DNA from: Thermoguttaceae bacterium
Lineage (GTDB): Bacteria; Planctomycetota; Planctomycetia; Pirellulales; Thermoguttaceae
Length of the DNA: 58,056 nt
Direction of reading: 5' to 3'
NCBI GenBank assembly: GCA_029975295.1
Contig: JARKPK010000092.1
Location: 1-58,056, forward strand
Positions 34,308-42,837 of this stretch are shown piece by piece (the first letter of the stretch is position 1; the number at the start of each line of letters is the position of its first letter). Under the pieces are notes generated by a model, which was given only the letters and a program-made list of their open reading frames with translations, searched no databases and had not been told where the DNA came from. The position numbers and the translations under genes are program-made.

Positions 34308-35054
34308 ATGACGCTGTTGGAAACGTCCGGCCGCCGCGCGATGCACTCGGGCTTGACGCCCGAGAAGCTCCTGCTCTCGGCCCGCGGAATCCGCAAAAGC
34401 TATCGCAAAGGCCCGGCCGAGGTTCCTGTGTTGCGCGGGGTGGACTTGCAGGTCTATCAAGGCGAGCTGCTGGCGATTATCGGCCAAAGCGGATCGGGCA
34501 AAAGCACGTTGCTCCATGTTTTGGGAACGCTTGACGCGCCGGACGAGGGCGAAATTCACTTCGACGGCCAACGGATCGATCGCATGGCGCCCCTGCTGCA
34601 AGACTCCTTCCGCAATCAACGCCTGGGGATGATCTTCCAGTTCTATCATCTGCTGCCCGAACTGACGACGCTGGAGAACGTGCTTGCCCCGCTGATGATC
34701 CGCGACAGCGTGTGGCGCTATTGGCGCAACCGGCGGCGCTATCGCGCCGAGGCCGAGCGGCTGTTGGAGATGGTCGGCCTCGGCCACCGGCTGAAGCATC
34801 GGCCCCGCGAGCTCTCCGGCGGCGAGATGCAGCGGGCGGCCATCGCTCGGGCGCTGATCGCCCGCCCCGAACTCCTTTTGGCCGATGAACCCACCGGCAA
34901 TCTCGATCGCAACACCGGCGGCGAAATCATGCGACTGCTGCGCTCGTTGAACGAGCACGAAAATCTGACCATCGTCATGGTGACGCACGACCAATCGATC
35001 GCCGCCGCCGCCGACCGCATCGTCCGCCTGGCCGACGGACGGATTGCCGCCTAA
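34308..35054 (+). CDS. LolD-type ABC transporter ATPase
   Basis: 248 aa from ATG 34308, with AAGGA at about 9 nt; the longer frame from 34005 overlaps the permease and is a shadow. Walker A GQSGSGKST, Q-loop MIFQFYHLLPELTTLENV (typical LolD/MacB), signature LSGGEMQRAAIARAL, Walker B LLLADEPTGNLD and the H-loop MVTHDQS are all intact. It would drive the preceding permease, together a LolCDE/MacB-type complex handling lipoproteins or envelope substrates. An unusual basic insertion (VWRYWRNRRRYRAEAERLL) sits between the Q-loop and the signature. Gene spacing of 100 bp still fits one transcript. Confidence 0.93.
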   Translation: MTLLETSGRRAMHSGLTPEKLLLSARGIRKSYRKGPAEVPVLRGVDLQVYQGELLAIIGQSGSGKSTLLHVLGTLDAPDEGEIHFDGQRIDRMAPLLQDSFRNQRLGMIFQFYHLLPELTTLENVLAPLMIRDSVWRYWRNRRRYRAEAERLLEMVGLGHRLKHRPRELSGGEMQRAAIARALIARPELLLADEPTGNLDRNTGGEIMRLLRSLNEHENLTIVMVTHDQSIAAAADRIVRLADGRIAA

Positions 35055-35384
35055 ACCGGGCGGCACAATCGCTTAAGCGGCCGCGACGGCTGCAAGGCCG
35101 CCCAACGGAAGGCCCCGGCCGACTGCGCTGGTTTCGGCCGAGGTTTCGTGGTTTCGCTGCAAAGCGGCTCGCGTCCGTTGTTGCCGCGATGCTCTTCTAT
35201 TACAATCGCCCCTTGGGCTCGCGCGGTTTTCTTCCGGCAGGTTTGCGCGGCAGGGCAATGCGGCCGAGGCGCCGGATGCCGACTGGGATGCCGACCTGGC
35301 GGAAGAACCATCGTCCGGATCGAGCGGCCGTGTCGCGGCCAACCCGTTGTCGTCACTTGTTGTTCTGGGATGAAATCGGAGATC
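35055..35384. other. Gap upstream of the aminotransferase gene
   Basis: 330 bp. It holds a good candidate promoter (35178-35206), suggesting that the aminotransferase/PQQ-protein group is transcribed separately from the Lol genes. Confidence 0.45.
35178..35206 (+). promoter_or_regulatory. Possible promoter of the aminotransferase gene
   Basis: TTGTTG (35178-35183, 4 of 6), 17-nt spacer, TACAAT (35201-35206, 5 of 6). About 180 nt ahead of the start codon at 35385. Confidence 0.45.
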
Positions 35385-36242
35385 ATGTCCACCAAAATCT
35401 TCATCAGCGGCCGGTTCTACGACAAAGAAGACGCCAAGATCAGCGTGTTCGACCATGGTCTGCTCTATGGCGACGGCGTGTTCGAGGGCATTCGCAGCTA
35501 CGGGGGCAAAGTGTTCCGTCTCCCCGAGCATCTTGATCGGCTCTGGTACTCGGCCAAAGCGATTCTGCTGGAAATCCCCATGACCAAAGACGACATGGGA
35601 AAGGCGATCTACGAAGCCTTGGCCGTCAACAAAATCACCGACGGTTATATCCGCGTGGTGGTCACCCGCGGCGCCGGCACGCTCGGACTCGATCCCAACC
35701 GTTGCAGCAATCCGCAAGTGATCATCATCGCCGATCGCATCCAACTCTACCCGCAAGAGCTGTACGAGAAGGGTCTGGAGATCGTCACCGTCAGCGTGTT
35801 GCGCAATCATCCGGCGGCCCTCAGTCCGCGGATCAAATCGTTGAACTACTTGAACAACATCCTGGCCAAGATCGAGGGCCTCAAGGCCGGCTGCATCGAG
35901 GCGCTGATGCTCAACCACAAGGGCGAAGTGGCCGAATGCACCGGCGACAACATCTTCCTGGTGCGCGGGGGGCGCATCATCACGCCGCCATTGGATGCCG
36001 GCATTCTCGAAGGAATTACCCGCGACGCCGTGATCGACATCGCCCGCGCCAGCGGCCGCGAAGTGCAAGAGATCGCCATCACCAAGCACGATGTTTATGT
36101 GGCCGACGAGTGTTTTCTCACCGGCACGGCCGCGGAAGTGGTTCCGGTGGTGAAAGTCGATAGCCGACCGATCGGCGACGGTGCGCCGGGCCCGATCACC
36201 TGCGAGTTGATGAAACGCTTCCACGAAGCCACGCGGCAATGA
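35385..36242 (+). CDS. ilvE: Branched-chain amino acid aminotransferase (class IV)
   Basis: 285 aa from ATG 35385 (MSTKIFISGRFYDKEDAKIS); an ATG five codons earlier (35370) is possible. A PLP fold-type IV aminotransferase that interconverts Leu/Ile/Val and their 2-oxo acids using glutamate. Seen: SVFDHGLLYGDGVFEGIR, GYIRVVVTRGAGTLGLDP, the PLP-lysine region RIKSLNYLNNILAKIE, and EVAECTGDNIFLVRGG with TPPLDAGILEGITRD. These fit IlvE; D-amino acid aminotransferase and aminodeoxychorismate lyase share the fold and cannot be excluded. Closely linked to the following PQQ-propeller gene. Confidence 0.9.
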   Translation: MSTKIFISGRFYDKEDAKISVFDHGLLYGDGVFEGIRSYGGKVFRLPEHLDRLWYSAKAILLEIPMTKDDMGKAIYEALAVNKITDGYIRVVVTRGAGTLGLDPNRCSNPQVIIIADRIQLYPQELYEKGLEIVTVSVLRNHPAALSPRIKSLNYLNNILAKIEGLKAGCIEALMLNHKGEVAECTGDNIFLVRGGRIITPPLDAGILEGITRDAVIDIARASGREVQEIAITKHDVYVADECFLTGTAAEVVPVVKVDSRPIGDGAPGPITCELMKRFHEATRQ

Positions 36243-36283
36243 CCGCGCCGGCGGCTGTTCCCGCAAAGACGAGGGGCCCGGCC

Positions 36284-37699
36284 ATGACGACACGCAACGA
36301 ACGCTCAACGCTGCGCGCCCTTGGGGCTTGGGTTCGACAATCGGTGCAGGCCGGCCCGGGGGCGACGGCATGTTTTGCGAGAAGCCCCCTGCGCGCCGCG
36401 CTCGCGCTGACGCTGGCGTTGTGCGCGGCGGCAGCCGGCCGTTCGCCCGCCCGGGGCGACGATTGGCCGCAGTGGCGCGGACCCAACCGCGATGGTGTTT
36501 GGCGCGAAACCGGCGTGATCGAGCGGTTCTCCTCGCCGGAAATCCCGCGCCGCTGGTCGGTGAAGATCGGCAGCGGCTACTCCGGTCCAACCGTGGCCGA
36601 TGGACGGGTTTATGTTTCGGATCGCGTCGTCGAACCCGAAGAAAAGGAACGGGTTCACTGCTTCGCCTGGGAAGACGGCGCGAAACTCTGGTCGTATGAG
36701 TATCCCTGCGTTTACACCATCAGCTACAAGGCGGGTCCGCGTGCGTCGATCACCATCGACCAAGGCCGCGCATTCGCCGTCGGCGCGATGGGGCACATTC
36801 ACGCCTTCGATGCCGCCGACGGCAAAGTGCTGTGGAGCTACACGCCCGAACAACTCAAGGCGAAGGCGCCGATTTGGGGCGTGGCCCCGGCGCCGCTGGT
36901 GGTGGGCGATCTGCTCGTGTGCGTCGTCGGCGCAGAAGACGCCGCGGTCATCGCGTTCGACAAGCGAACAGGCCGACGGCGCTGGTCGGCCTGCCCCGAG
37001 CCGATCGCCTACGCCGCGCCGAACCTGATCGGCCACGGCGAGCGGACGGCAATCGCCTGCTGGTTGGCGGAACGAATCGTCGGCCTCGATCCGCGCGACG
37101 GCGCGGTGCTTTGGGAGCATCCGTTTCGGCCGCGGCGTTGGATCGATCAGATCATCACTCCCGAACGCAACGGCGATCTGCTGTTCCTTTCTTCGTTCGG
37201 CGACGGGTCGCTGATGCTTCGGGTGCACGACGATCGGCCGGCCGTGGAGAAACTTTGGCGGCGCTTCGGCTCCGATGAAAAGAACACCGACGCGCTGCAC
37301 ATCATGATGAGCAACCCGATCATCGCCGACGATCACGTGTACGGCATCGACAGCTACGGCGAGTTCCGTTGCCTGCGGGCCGACAATGGTGATCGGGTGT
37401 GGGAAGACAAGACCGTCGCTTCGCAGGTCCGTTGGGGCTCGGCCCATATGGTCCGCCAGGGCGACCGCGTGTGGGTGTTCAACGACGCGGGCGAGTTGAT
37501 CATCGCCCGGCTTTCGCCTCGCGGTTTCGAGCGGATCAGTTCAGCCAAACTGCTCCGCCCCACGCGCGAGCAACTCAATCGGCGCGACGGCGTAACATGG
37601 TCGCATCCGGCGTTCGCCTACCGCCATGTCTTCAATCGCAACGACGAGGAATTGGTCTGCGCAAGCCTCGAAGCGCCCGCCGGCGCTGCGGGTCGATGA
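36284..37699 (+). CDS. Exported PQQ-type beta-propeller protein
   Basis: 471 aa from ATG 36284, preceded at 6 nt by GAGGGGC. An upstream ATG at 36239 overlaps the ilvE stop by 4 bp (ATGA) and is an alternative that would couple translation. A signal sequence is at LRAALALTLALCAAAAGRSPARG. The mature protein begins DWPQWRGPNRDGVW, the hallmark opening of planctomycete PQQ-like repeat proteins. Repeated blades contain AxDxxxGxxxW-type motifs, for example AFDAADGKVLWSY, AFDKRTGRRRWSA, GLDPRDGAVLWEHPF and LRADNGDRVWED. No quinoprotein dehydrogenase active-site residues can be identified. It could be a BamB-like scaffold or a sugar dehydrogenase-like periplasmic protein. Confidence 0.88.
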   Translation: MTTRNERSTLRALGAWVRQSVQAGPGATACFARSPLRAALALTLALCAAAAGRSPARGDDWPQWRGPNRDGVWRETGVIERFSSPEIPRRWSVKIGSGYSGPTVADGRVYVSDRVVEPEEKERVHCFAWEDGAKLWSYEYPCVYTISYKAGPRASITIDQGRAFAVGAMGHIHAFDAADGKVLWSYTPEQLKAKAPIWGVAPAPLVVGDLLVCVVGAEDAAVIAFDKRTGRRRWSACPEPIAYAAPNLIGHGERTAIACWLAERIVGLDPRDGAVLWEHPFRPRRWIDQIITPERNGDLLFLSSFGDGSLMLRVHDDRPAVEKLWRRFGSDEKNTDALHIMMSNPIIADDHVYGIDSYGEFRCLRADNGDRVWEDKTVASQVRWGSAHMVRQGDRVWVFNDAGELIIARLSPRGFERISSAKLLRPTREQLNRRDGVTWSHPAFAYRHVFNRNDEELVCASLEAPAGAAGR

Positions 37700-37753
37700 G
37701 CGGCCGAAATGCGGCCTCGGTCGGCCGTTTTCCACGGAAAGGACGCCCCGACG

Positions 37754-38437
37754 ATGGAGCTGGTTCGGTACTTCATCGACTTCTTCTTGCACCTTGATCA
37801 GCATCTGCGCGAGATCGTCCAAGATTACGGTGTTTGGACGTATTTGATTCTTTTTCTGATCATCTTCTGCGAAACGGGCTTGGTGATTACGCCCTTTCTG
37901 CCCGGCGACTCGCTGCTGTTTGCCGCCGGCGCGCTGGCCGGCATGTGGACCTCGGCCGACGGCTCGCATTCCGGCCCGCTGGACGTAACTTGGCTGATCG
38001 TCTTGCTGACGGCGGCCGCCATCATCGGCGACACGGTGAACTACTGGATCGGCGCTTGGATCGGTCCCAAGGCGTTCTCCGGCCGCTACCGCTTCCTGAA
38101 GAAGGAATACCTCGACCGAACGCACCGTTTCTACGAGCGGCATGGCGGCAAGACGATTATTCTGGCGCGATTCGTGCCGATCGTTCGCACCTTCGCCCCG
38201 TTCGTCGCCGGAGTGGGCGCGATGAACTATACCCGATTCATCGTGTACAACGTCGTTGGGGCGATTTTTTGGGTAGTGGGATTCGTGCTGTTAGGTTACT
38301 TCTTCGGCAATCTAACCTGGGTGAAAAACAATTTTCAACTGGTCATCTTGGCGATCATCATCATTTCGGTGATGCCGATGGTGGTGGAATATATCCGCGC
38401 GCGGTACGAAAAGGCGCCCGACCCGCCGCAGCAGTAG
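37754..38437 (+). CDS. DedA-family membrane protein
   Basis: 227 aa from ATG 37754. SNARE-associated (VTT) fold: [33 protein letters not shown] is the family's first conserved block (Glu in the re-entrant region). Then [13 protein letters not shown], the basic loop [44 protein letters not shown] with the essential arginines (R in ARFxP and RTF), and further helices towards the C-terminus. DedA proteins are thought to flip lipids (undecaprenyl phosphate or phospholipids) and support membrane energetics. The gene lies 54 bp after the PQQ protein and may be the last gene of that group; a short 6-bp hairpin (38437-38453) begins at its stop. Confidence 0.94.
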   Translation: MELVRYFIDFFLHLDQHLREIVQDYGVWTYLILFLIIFCETGLVITPFLPGDSLLFAAGALAGMWTSADGSHSGPLDVTWLIVLLTAAAIIGDTVNYWIGAWIGPKAFSGRYRFLKKEYLDRTHRFYERHGGKTIILARFVPIVRTFAPFVAGVGAMNYTRFIVYNVVGAIFWVVGFVLLGYFFGNLTWVKNNFQLVILAIIIISVMPMVVEYIRARYEKAPDPPQQ

Positions 38438-38574
38438 CCGCCTTTCCGGCGGCTTCCGGCCGTGCCGGCAGACCGCAGCCGCAACAGGCCGATTCGGAGC
38501 TTTTCCAGGCCGATCCGAAACGTCAGCAGGGCGCCCGGCCCCCAACGGGCGGATCGGCCGAAACGCCAGTTCTT

Positions 38575-38602
38575 TTGTCTGCCGTGGGGCCGCGGATATA
38601 AT
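38575..38602 (+). promoter_or_regulatory. Sigma70-like promoter upstream of the BFN gene
   Basis: TTGTCT (38575-38580, 3-4 of 6), 16-nt spacer, perfect TATAAT (38597-38602). The leader to the start codon would be about 260 nt. Confidence 0.5.
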
Positions 38603-38701
38603 ACGGTTTTCCTGTCGAAAACGCGCCCTGCCGCGTGGTTGTCCGACGCGAAAACTCGCGGGTTTGTTCAATGCAGCGCCCCTTCGGCCGAGTGCAAGGC
38701 G

Positions 38702-38707
38702 TATAAT
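38702..38707 (+). promoter_or_regulatory. Second TATAAT box upstream of the BFN gene
   Basis: A perfect TATAAT with no recognisable -35 at 16-18 nt. A second start site or a chance match. Confidence 0.25.
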
Positions 38708-38869
38708 GATATTCGTGATCGCGGCCGCAAGGGGGGAAGATGCACCGCGGTTGGGTCGGCATCGCTGGCTTCGTCGTTTTTTCGAATCGGCCCGCCGCGA
38801 TGGGGCCGATGACTGCAAGTTGGGCCGGCCCCTGTGCCGGCGCGTTGATGTCCATTTGAGGATTCGGCC

Positions 38870-39280
38870 ATGCCTGTGCCCATGGAACTTTCCAGGATCA
38901 TCATCAGCGAGATCAACGACCAGCAAGTGATCTACCTGAAGGAAGTGGGCGGGCAGCGCACGTTTCCGATCATGATCGGCATCTTCGAGGCGTCGAGCAT
39001 CGACCGCCGCGTCAAGCGATCAACTTCACCCCGGCCGTTGACGCACGATCTGATTGTCAACGTGGTCCGCGAGTTGGGGGCCGAACTGCAAGATGTGTTG
39101 ATCACCGAGCTGCGCGACCACACCTACTTCGCCAAGCTGCGCCTCCGCCGCGACGGCGAGTTGATCGAAGTGGACGCCCGACCTTCCGACGCCATTGCCG
39201 TGGCCGTAACCTGCGACCCGCCGCTGCCAATCTACGTGAACGAAGACGTGCTCAACGACGTGCTGGGCGATCAAAGCTGA
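38870..39280 (+). CDS. Bifunctional nuclease (BFN/DUF151) family protein
   Basis: 136 aa from ATG 38870 with GAGGA upstream. The BFN domain fills the protein: ISEINDQQVIYLKEVGGQRTFPIMIGIFEA, RPLTHDLIVNVVRELGAELQDV, DHTYFAKLRLRRDGELIEV and DARPSDAIAVAVTCDPPLPIYV. The last block is the most conserved in the family. Plant and archaeal members degrade RNA and DNA, and many bacterial genes are annotated by this domain alone. Length is typical. It stands alone behind two possible promoters and is convergent with the large secreted protein. Confidence 0.9.
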   Translation: MPVPMELSRIIISEINDQQVIYLKEVGGQRTFPIMIGIFEASSIDRRVKRSTSPRPLTHDLIVNVVRELGAELQDVLITELRDHTYFAKLRLRRDGELIEVDARPSDAIAVAVTCDPPLPIYVNEDVLNDVLGDQS

Positions 39281-39445
39281 CCCGGCCGTGCTTTGCGGCC
39301 ATCCGGAACTACGACTGGCTTACCTTAGTGCGCTTGCGCCGGCTGGCTCGCCCGTCTTGCCCGTCGATGCTTTGCACATTGGCTGCCAAGGCAGCGTGCC
39401 CGGCCGTGCTTCATCGGCTGGTCGCCGCAGGCGTTGACGAACGAT

Positions 39446-42400
39446 TCACTTCTCCGGCTCGAACAGCGCCTTCAGCTCGAAGGGGTAGAACGAGAGCCGC
39501 ACGGCCCCATCCGACCGCGGCACGGGCCGATCGGTCGGCGCGTCGCGTAGCCGCTCGCCGCTCAATCGCAATGCGACCTCGCGTTTGTCGCTCATCCCCA
39601 GGTTGACCACGGCGTAGTATATGCCGTGCCCGGGGGCGACGATGCGGCGGACGACGATCTGCGGATCGTCGCACACGCCTTCTAACCGCTCGCTGGGCAG
39701 CGCGGGCAGAGAAAGATAGGCCGCATTGAATCGCCGCACGTAGTACGGGAACCCGCGGGCCAGGGTTCGGCCGGTCAGGTAGCCGATGATCGTCGGGTCG
39801 CCGTGGGCCACGGCCGTCGCCTCGGCCATCATGCAGTAGGGGCCGGCGCGTTCCACATCGGCGCAGAAGTAGCTCAGCTTCGGTTTGCCTGCCCGGTCGA
39901 ACATCATGTCTTCGTTCAGCGCGTAGTGGCGAACGATGGCCAAGCCCGACGGCCCGCGAAACTCGTCGAACGTGGCGGGCGAGCTTACCGTGTAGAGCCG
40001 GTTGAAGGCGTGCGTCAGCAGCACGCCGGGTGTTTGTTTATAGCGGGCCGGGTCGGGCGGGGGCGAGGCGTGGTGTACTTCCCAGCCGCCCCAGTTGAGC
40101 GGCGAAGCAAGCAGCGCCTTCAAATACAGCCGCTCGGCCACGACCTCGTCGATGCTGAGAATCTTCAGCTTGCGATCGGGCGAATAGTTGACGGCCTCGG
40201 TGTTGGCGGCCCAAGCGGCCGGATCGTCGGTAACCAGCGTCGGCTCCCACCACGGGAAGGGCACGCCCGGCTCGCCCGGGTGCGCGGTGAACAACACCAA
40301 AGCCTCGGGCAGCCCGTTCTCGCGGAGGTAATCGCGCATCGCGCAAAGGAATTCGCGGCGCTTGCCGTACCACCAATCGAGATATCGGGCCATCAAGTCT
40401 GGGTCTTCGCGCAGTTGTTGACGGGTGATCTCGCGCCCTTTGTTCGCCTCGGCGGCGAAGCGATTGCGGGTGCTTTCGGCAAAGCCGATGGGCCACTGCG
40501 ACCTCGGCCGCAACCAGGCCCCGACGAACTCGGCCCGATCCTTCCACCGCAGCACGGTCAATTCGAGCATCTTTTTGAAGTCGGCGTGGGTGTCGGGATC
40601 GGTGATGTCGGCATTCGACGCCTCGATCCAACGGATGTGCGTGTAGGCGTCGTCGCGGGTCAGGGGCCGAGCGCGGCGCTGATGGCCCAGCCCGTTCTGC
40701 CCGCGGCTGCCGGCGTATTCGTAGTAGGGCATGACACGGAAGCCGCGCCCGCCCATCAGCCCGACGATCTCCGCCCAAAGGTCTTTGTGTTTGCTGTTGA
40801 AATACGCCCACTGATTGCCGCCGTGGGGCGTGGTGTCCCAATGTTGCACCGCACCGAATTCGAGCAGGTCTTTGCCGTAGGTGTCGATGCCCAGCAGTTG
40901 CATCTGCTCGGCCTTGAAGCGATACCAGTCGATCGGTTTGCTTACGCCAGGCTGACCGGTTTTCTCGGCCTCGAAGACGTTGTCGGCCATTTCTTCTCGC
41001 CAAAAGACGGCCCGCCGCGGCAATCCCTTGGGCGGCAGGCGGTAGGCGGTCGGCGGCGGTTGGTCGCCCAACTCGTACAGCCGGATGCGCGACACGGCAG
41101 CCCCGTCGCCAACGGGCAGATTCTCGGCCGAGAACTGCCCGATGACCACGGTGAAGCCGTCGTCGGGCGTCAGTGGCCGCTCGCCCTCGCCGCGCGGATA
41201 GCCCAATTCGCAGGTGCGATCGTGCAGGTTGAAGAACATCCGCCAGCATTCGAACTTGCCCGAAAGCGGCACGCGCAGCGATTCGCACAGGTTGTTCACG
41301 TACTTCGGGCGGAAGGCGTTGCCTACGGTCGTGCCGGTATGGAAGCCCACCGAGCTTTCGTTGCCGTGGTTGAGCACGATGAAGCTGCGGGGCCGATCTT
41401 CGGGATACTCGATCTCGAGCACATACCGCCCGCCGGCTCGCAAAAGCTTGTATTGCCCGATGCGAAAAGCCATGTAGGCCGCCTCGCCGGGCGTTTTGTC
41501 GAGCACGCGGCAGCGTCGGCCGAGCAGTTCGACCACCTTCGACACGCCGGCGGGGCTTTCCGTGAACAGATGCCCGGGCCGCTCGGCCGCGGCGTCGATT
41601 TCATCGACCAGCGTTGCCCGGCCGAACGGCTCGCCCAGGTCGATCACCGGCCGGTGCGGCAATTCGGCGCGTGCGCGGGCCAGGCCGGCCTCGCGTTCGG
41701 CCTGCAATCGGGCGGCGGCCGCCTCGCGTTCGGCCTTGGCCTTGGCCTCCGCTTCGCGTTTGGCCACGGCCGCCTTGTGCTGTTCTTCCGTTTCTTCGAA
41801 CAGCACCAGCTCGGCAAACAGCGCGCCGGGCTCTTCGCGCGACACGCGCAGGTAGCGCGTTTTCGCGTGCAGCGGAATCTCGACCCATTGGCGATAAGCG
41901 CGGCAATCGTATTCGGCCGCCGGGCGCCAATCGTCGGGCTTGCCGATAGAGAACGTCAGCTTGCCGGTATTGTTCGTATCGAACACCCAGGCCGAACGCA
42001 GGCAGCGCTCTCGTCCGAGGTCGAAGTACGCGCGGGCCGGATGGCCTTCGCGCGTGTGGCGCGAATCGACGTTCCAACTCGTTTTCGGTTCGCCGCGGGG
42101 CGGATCGCCCTCGACCGCGTCTTGCTCATCGACCATCGCCTGCGGGTCGCCGTGGGGCGTCTCGGGCGTAAGCATCTCCGCCGAAAGCATGATACGGCCT
42201 GCCGCGCCCGCCTGCCGACCGCCGACCGTTCGAACGGAAGCGGAATCGCCCGGCTGCCCTTCACCCGGCTGCTGCGGGCCCGGCTGTTCCGCGGCAAAGG
42301 CTTCAGCCGCCAAAGGCAACAGTGCTTGAGGGAAGCCCAGAGGGAACCCAAGGCCGCAGGCCGCCACGGCGGTCATTATCGCCCATCGAAGCCGGCGCTT

Positions 42401-42484
42401 GCCGGCGACGGCCCGGCTCGCGGTTGAACAAGGAGCGTTAGAAGTGCGATCAATGGTGAACGGATTCAACATAGCAGGATGCAA
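39446..42484 (-). CDS. Large exported multi-domain protein, glycosidase-like
   Basis: 1012 aa. Signal sequence or anchor at about 33-66 (WAIMTAVAACGLGFPLGFP). Residues about 130-225 look like a discoidin-type carbohydrate-binding domain (ARAYFDLGRERCLRSAWVFD, TRYLRVSREEPGALFAELVLF). A charged coiled coil follows at about 232-270 (AKREAEAKAKAEREAAAARL). Beta-rich sequence covers about 275-480. From about 500 to the end it looks like a TIM-barrel glycosidase region: DWYRFKAEQMQLLGIDTYG, GFRVMPYYEYAGSRGQNG, and WEPTLVTDDPAAWAANTEAVNY. I do not recognise a named family, and catalytic residues cannot be assigned. The antisense strand is also open for 874 codons, an effect of high GC. Confidence 0.75.
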   Translation of the reverse strand: MHPAMLNPFTIDRTSNAPCSTASRAVAGKRRLRWAIMTAVAACGLGFPLGFPQALLPLAAEAFAAEQPGPQQPGEGQPGDSASVRTVGGRQAGAAGRIMLSAEMLTPETPHGDPQAMVDEQDAVEGDPPRGEPKTSWNVDSRHTREGHPARAYFDLGRERCLRSAWVFDTNNTGKLTFSIGKPDDWRPAAEYDCRAYRQWVEIPLHAKTRYLRVSREEPGALFAELVLFEETEEQHKAAVAKREAEAKAKAEREAAAARLQAEREAGLARARAELPHRPVIDLGEPFGRATLVDEIDAAAERPGHLFTESPAGVSKVVELLGRRCRVLDKTPGEAAYMAFRIGQYKLLRAGGRYVLEIEYPEDRPRSFIVLNHGNESSVGFHTGTTVGNAFRPKYVNNLCESLRVPLSGKFECWRMFFNLHDRTCELGYPRGEGERPLTPDDGFTVVIGQFSAENLPVGDGAAVSRIRLYELGDQPPPTAYRLPPKGLPRRAVFWREEMADNVFEAEKTGQPGVSKPIDWYRFKAEQMQLLGIDTYGKDLLEFGAVQHWDTTPHGGNQWAYFNSKHKDLWAEIVGLMGGRGFRVMPYYEYAGSRGQNGLGHQRRARPLTRDDAYTHIRWIEASNADITDPDTHADFKKMLELTVLRWKDRAEFVGAWLRPRSQWPIGFAESTRNRFAAEANKGREITRQQLREDPDLMARYLDWWYGKRREFLCAMRDYLRENGLPEALVLFTAHPGEPGVPFPWWEPTLVTDDPAAWAANTEAVNYSPDRKLKILSIDEVVAERLYLKALLASPLNWGGWEVHHASPPPDPARYKQTPGVLLTHAFNRLYTVSSPATFDEFRGPSGLAIVRHYALNEDMMFDRAGKPKLSYFCADVERAGPYCMMAEATAVAHGDPTIIGYLTGRTLARGFPYYVRRFNAAYLSLPALPSERLEGVCDDPQIVVRRIVAPGHGIYYAVVNLGMSDKREVALRLSGERLRDAPTDRPVPRSDGAVRLSFYPFELKALFEPEK

Positions 42485-42837
42485 CCGGAGCGAGGGATGT
42501 TAGGGCGATTGAGGGCGTCAGCGCTCGACAACTGCTTGCCGCATGGCGAGTTTGCCCTACGCTACCTCTCGAGAGCGGTGAAGTCAAATCCCCGGCTCGG
42601 CGCGCCGGCCGATAGGCTTGCCGATCGATGGTTGTCGGGCGTATGATAGTAGGCTCGATTTCGTGTGCCGTCGGTCTTGCCGCCCATTCCGCGAGGGGCC
42701 TTTCCGTCGAGCGGCTCGGGCTGGATTTCGGCCCGTCGGGCGGCCGGTGCGTTACCGCTGTTTGGGCCTCAGTTCATCGCTGCGGCAGGCCGATCGGGCG
42801 AGTGATGCCGTGTTTTTCTCCAAGGAGTATCCAAGTC
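42485..42837. other. Divergent gap and leader upstream of ahcY
   Basis: 353 bp with a candidate promoter (42618-42647) and a leader of about 190 nt. I looked for the S-adenosylhomocysteine riboswitch common before ahcY in other bacteria and did not see its conserved core. Confidence 0.45.
42618..42647 (+). promoter_or_regulatory. Possible promoter of ahcY
   Basis: TTGCCG (42618-42623), 18-nt spacer, TATGAT (42642-42647, 5 of 6). Confidence 0.4.

Larger units (their letters stand above)
38438..38869. other. Gap with two candidate promoters upstream of the BFN gene
   Basis: 432 bp. Two exact TATAAT boxes occur 105 bp apart (38597 and 38702). The region 38560-38720 is less GC-rich than its surroundings. 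No gene is supported here. Confidence 0.5.

Noticed and set aside
36239-36283. Start of the PQQ protein at the ATGA overlap with ilvE
   Set aside because: Possible by translational coupling, but the ATG at 36284 has a good GAGGGGC site and still leaves a full signal peptide. Kept only as an alternative.
39803-42427. 874-codon plus-strand frame opposite the large secreted protein
   Set aside because: It is rich in Arg/Gly/His/Gln as expected for the antisense of a high-GC gene; the minus-strand product has a signal peptide and coherent domains.
42485-42837. S-adenosylhomocysteine riboswitch ahead of ahcY
   Set aside because: I looked for the conserved core and pairing and did not find them; a GC-rich match to parts of it is not enough. 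A covariance-model search would settle it.
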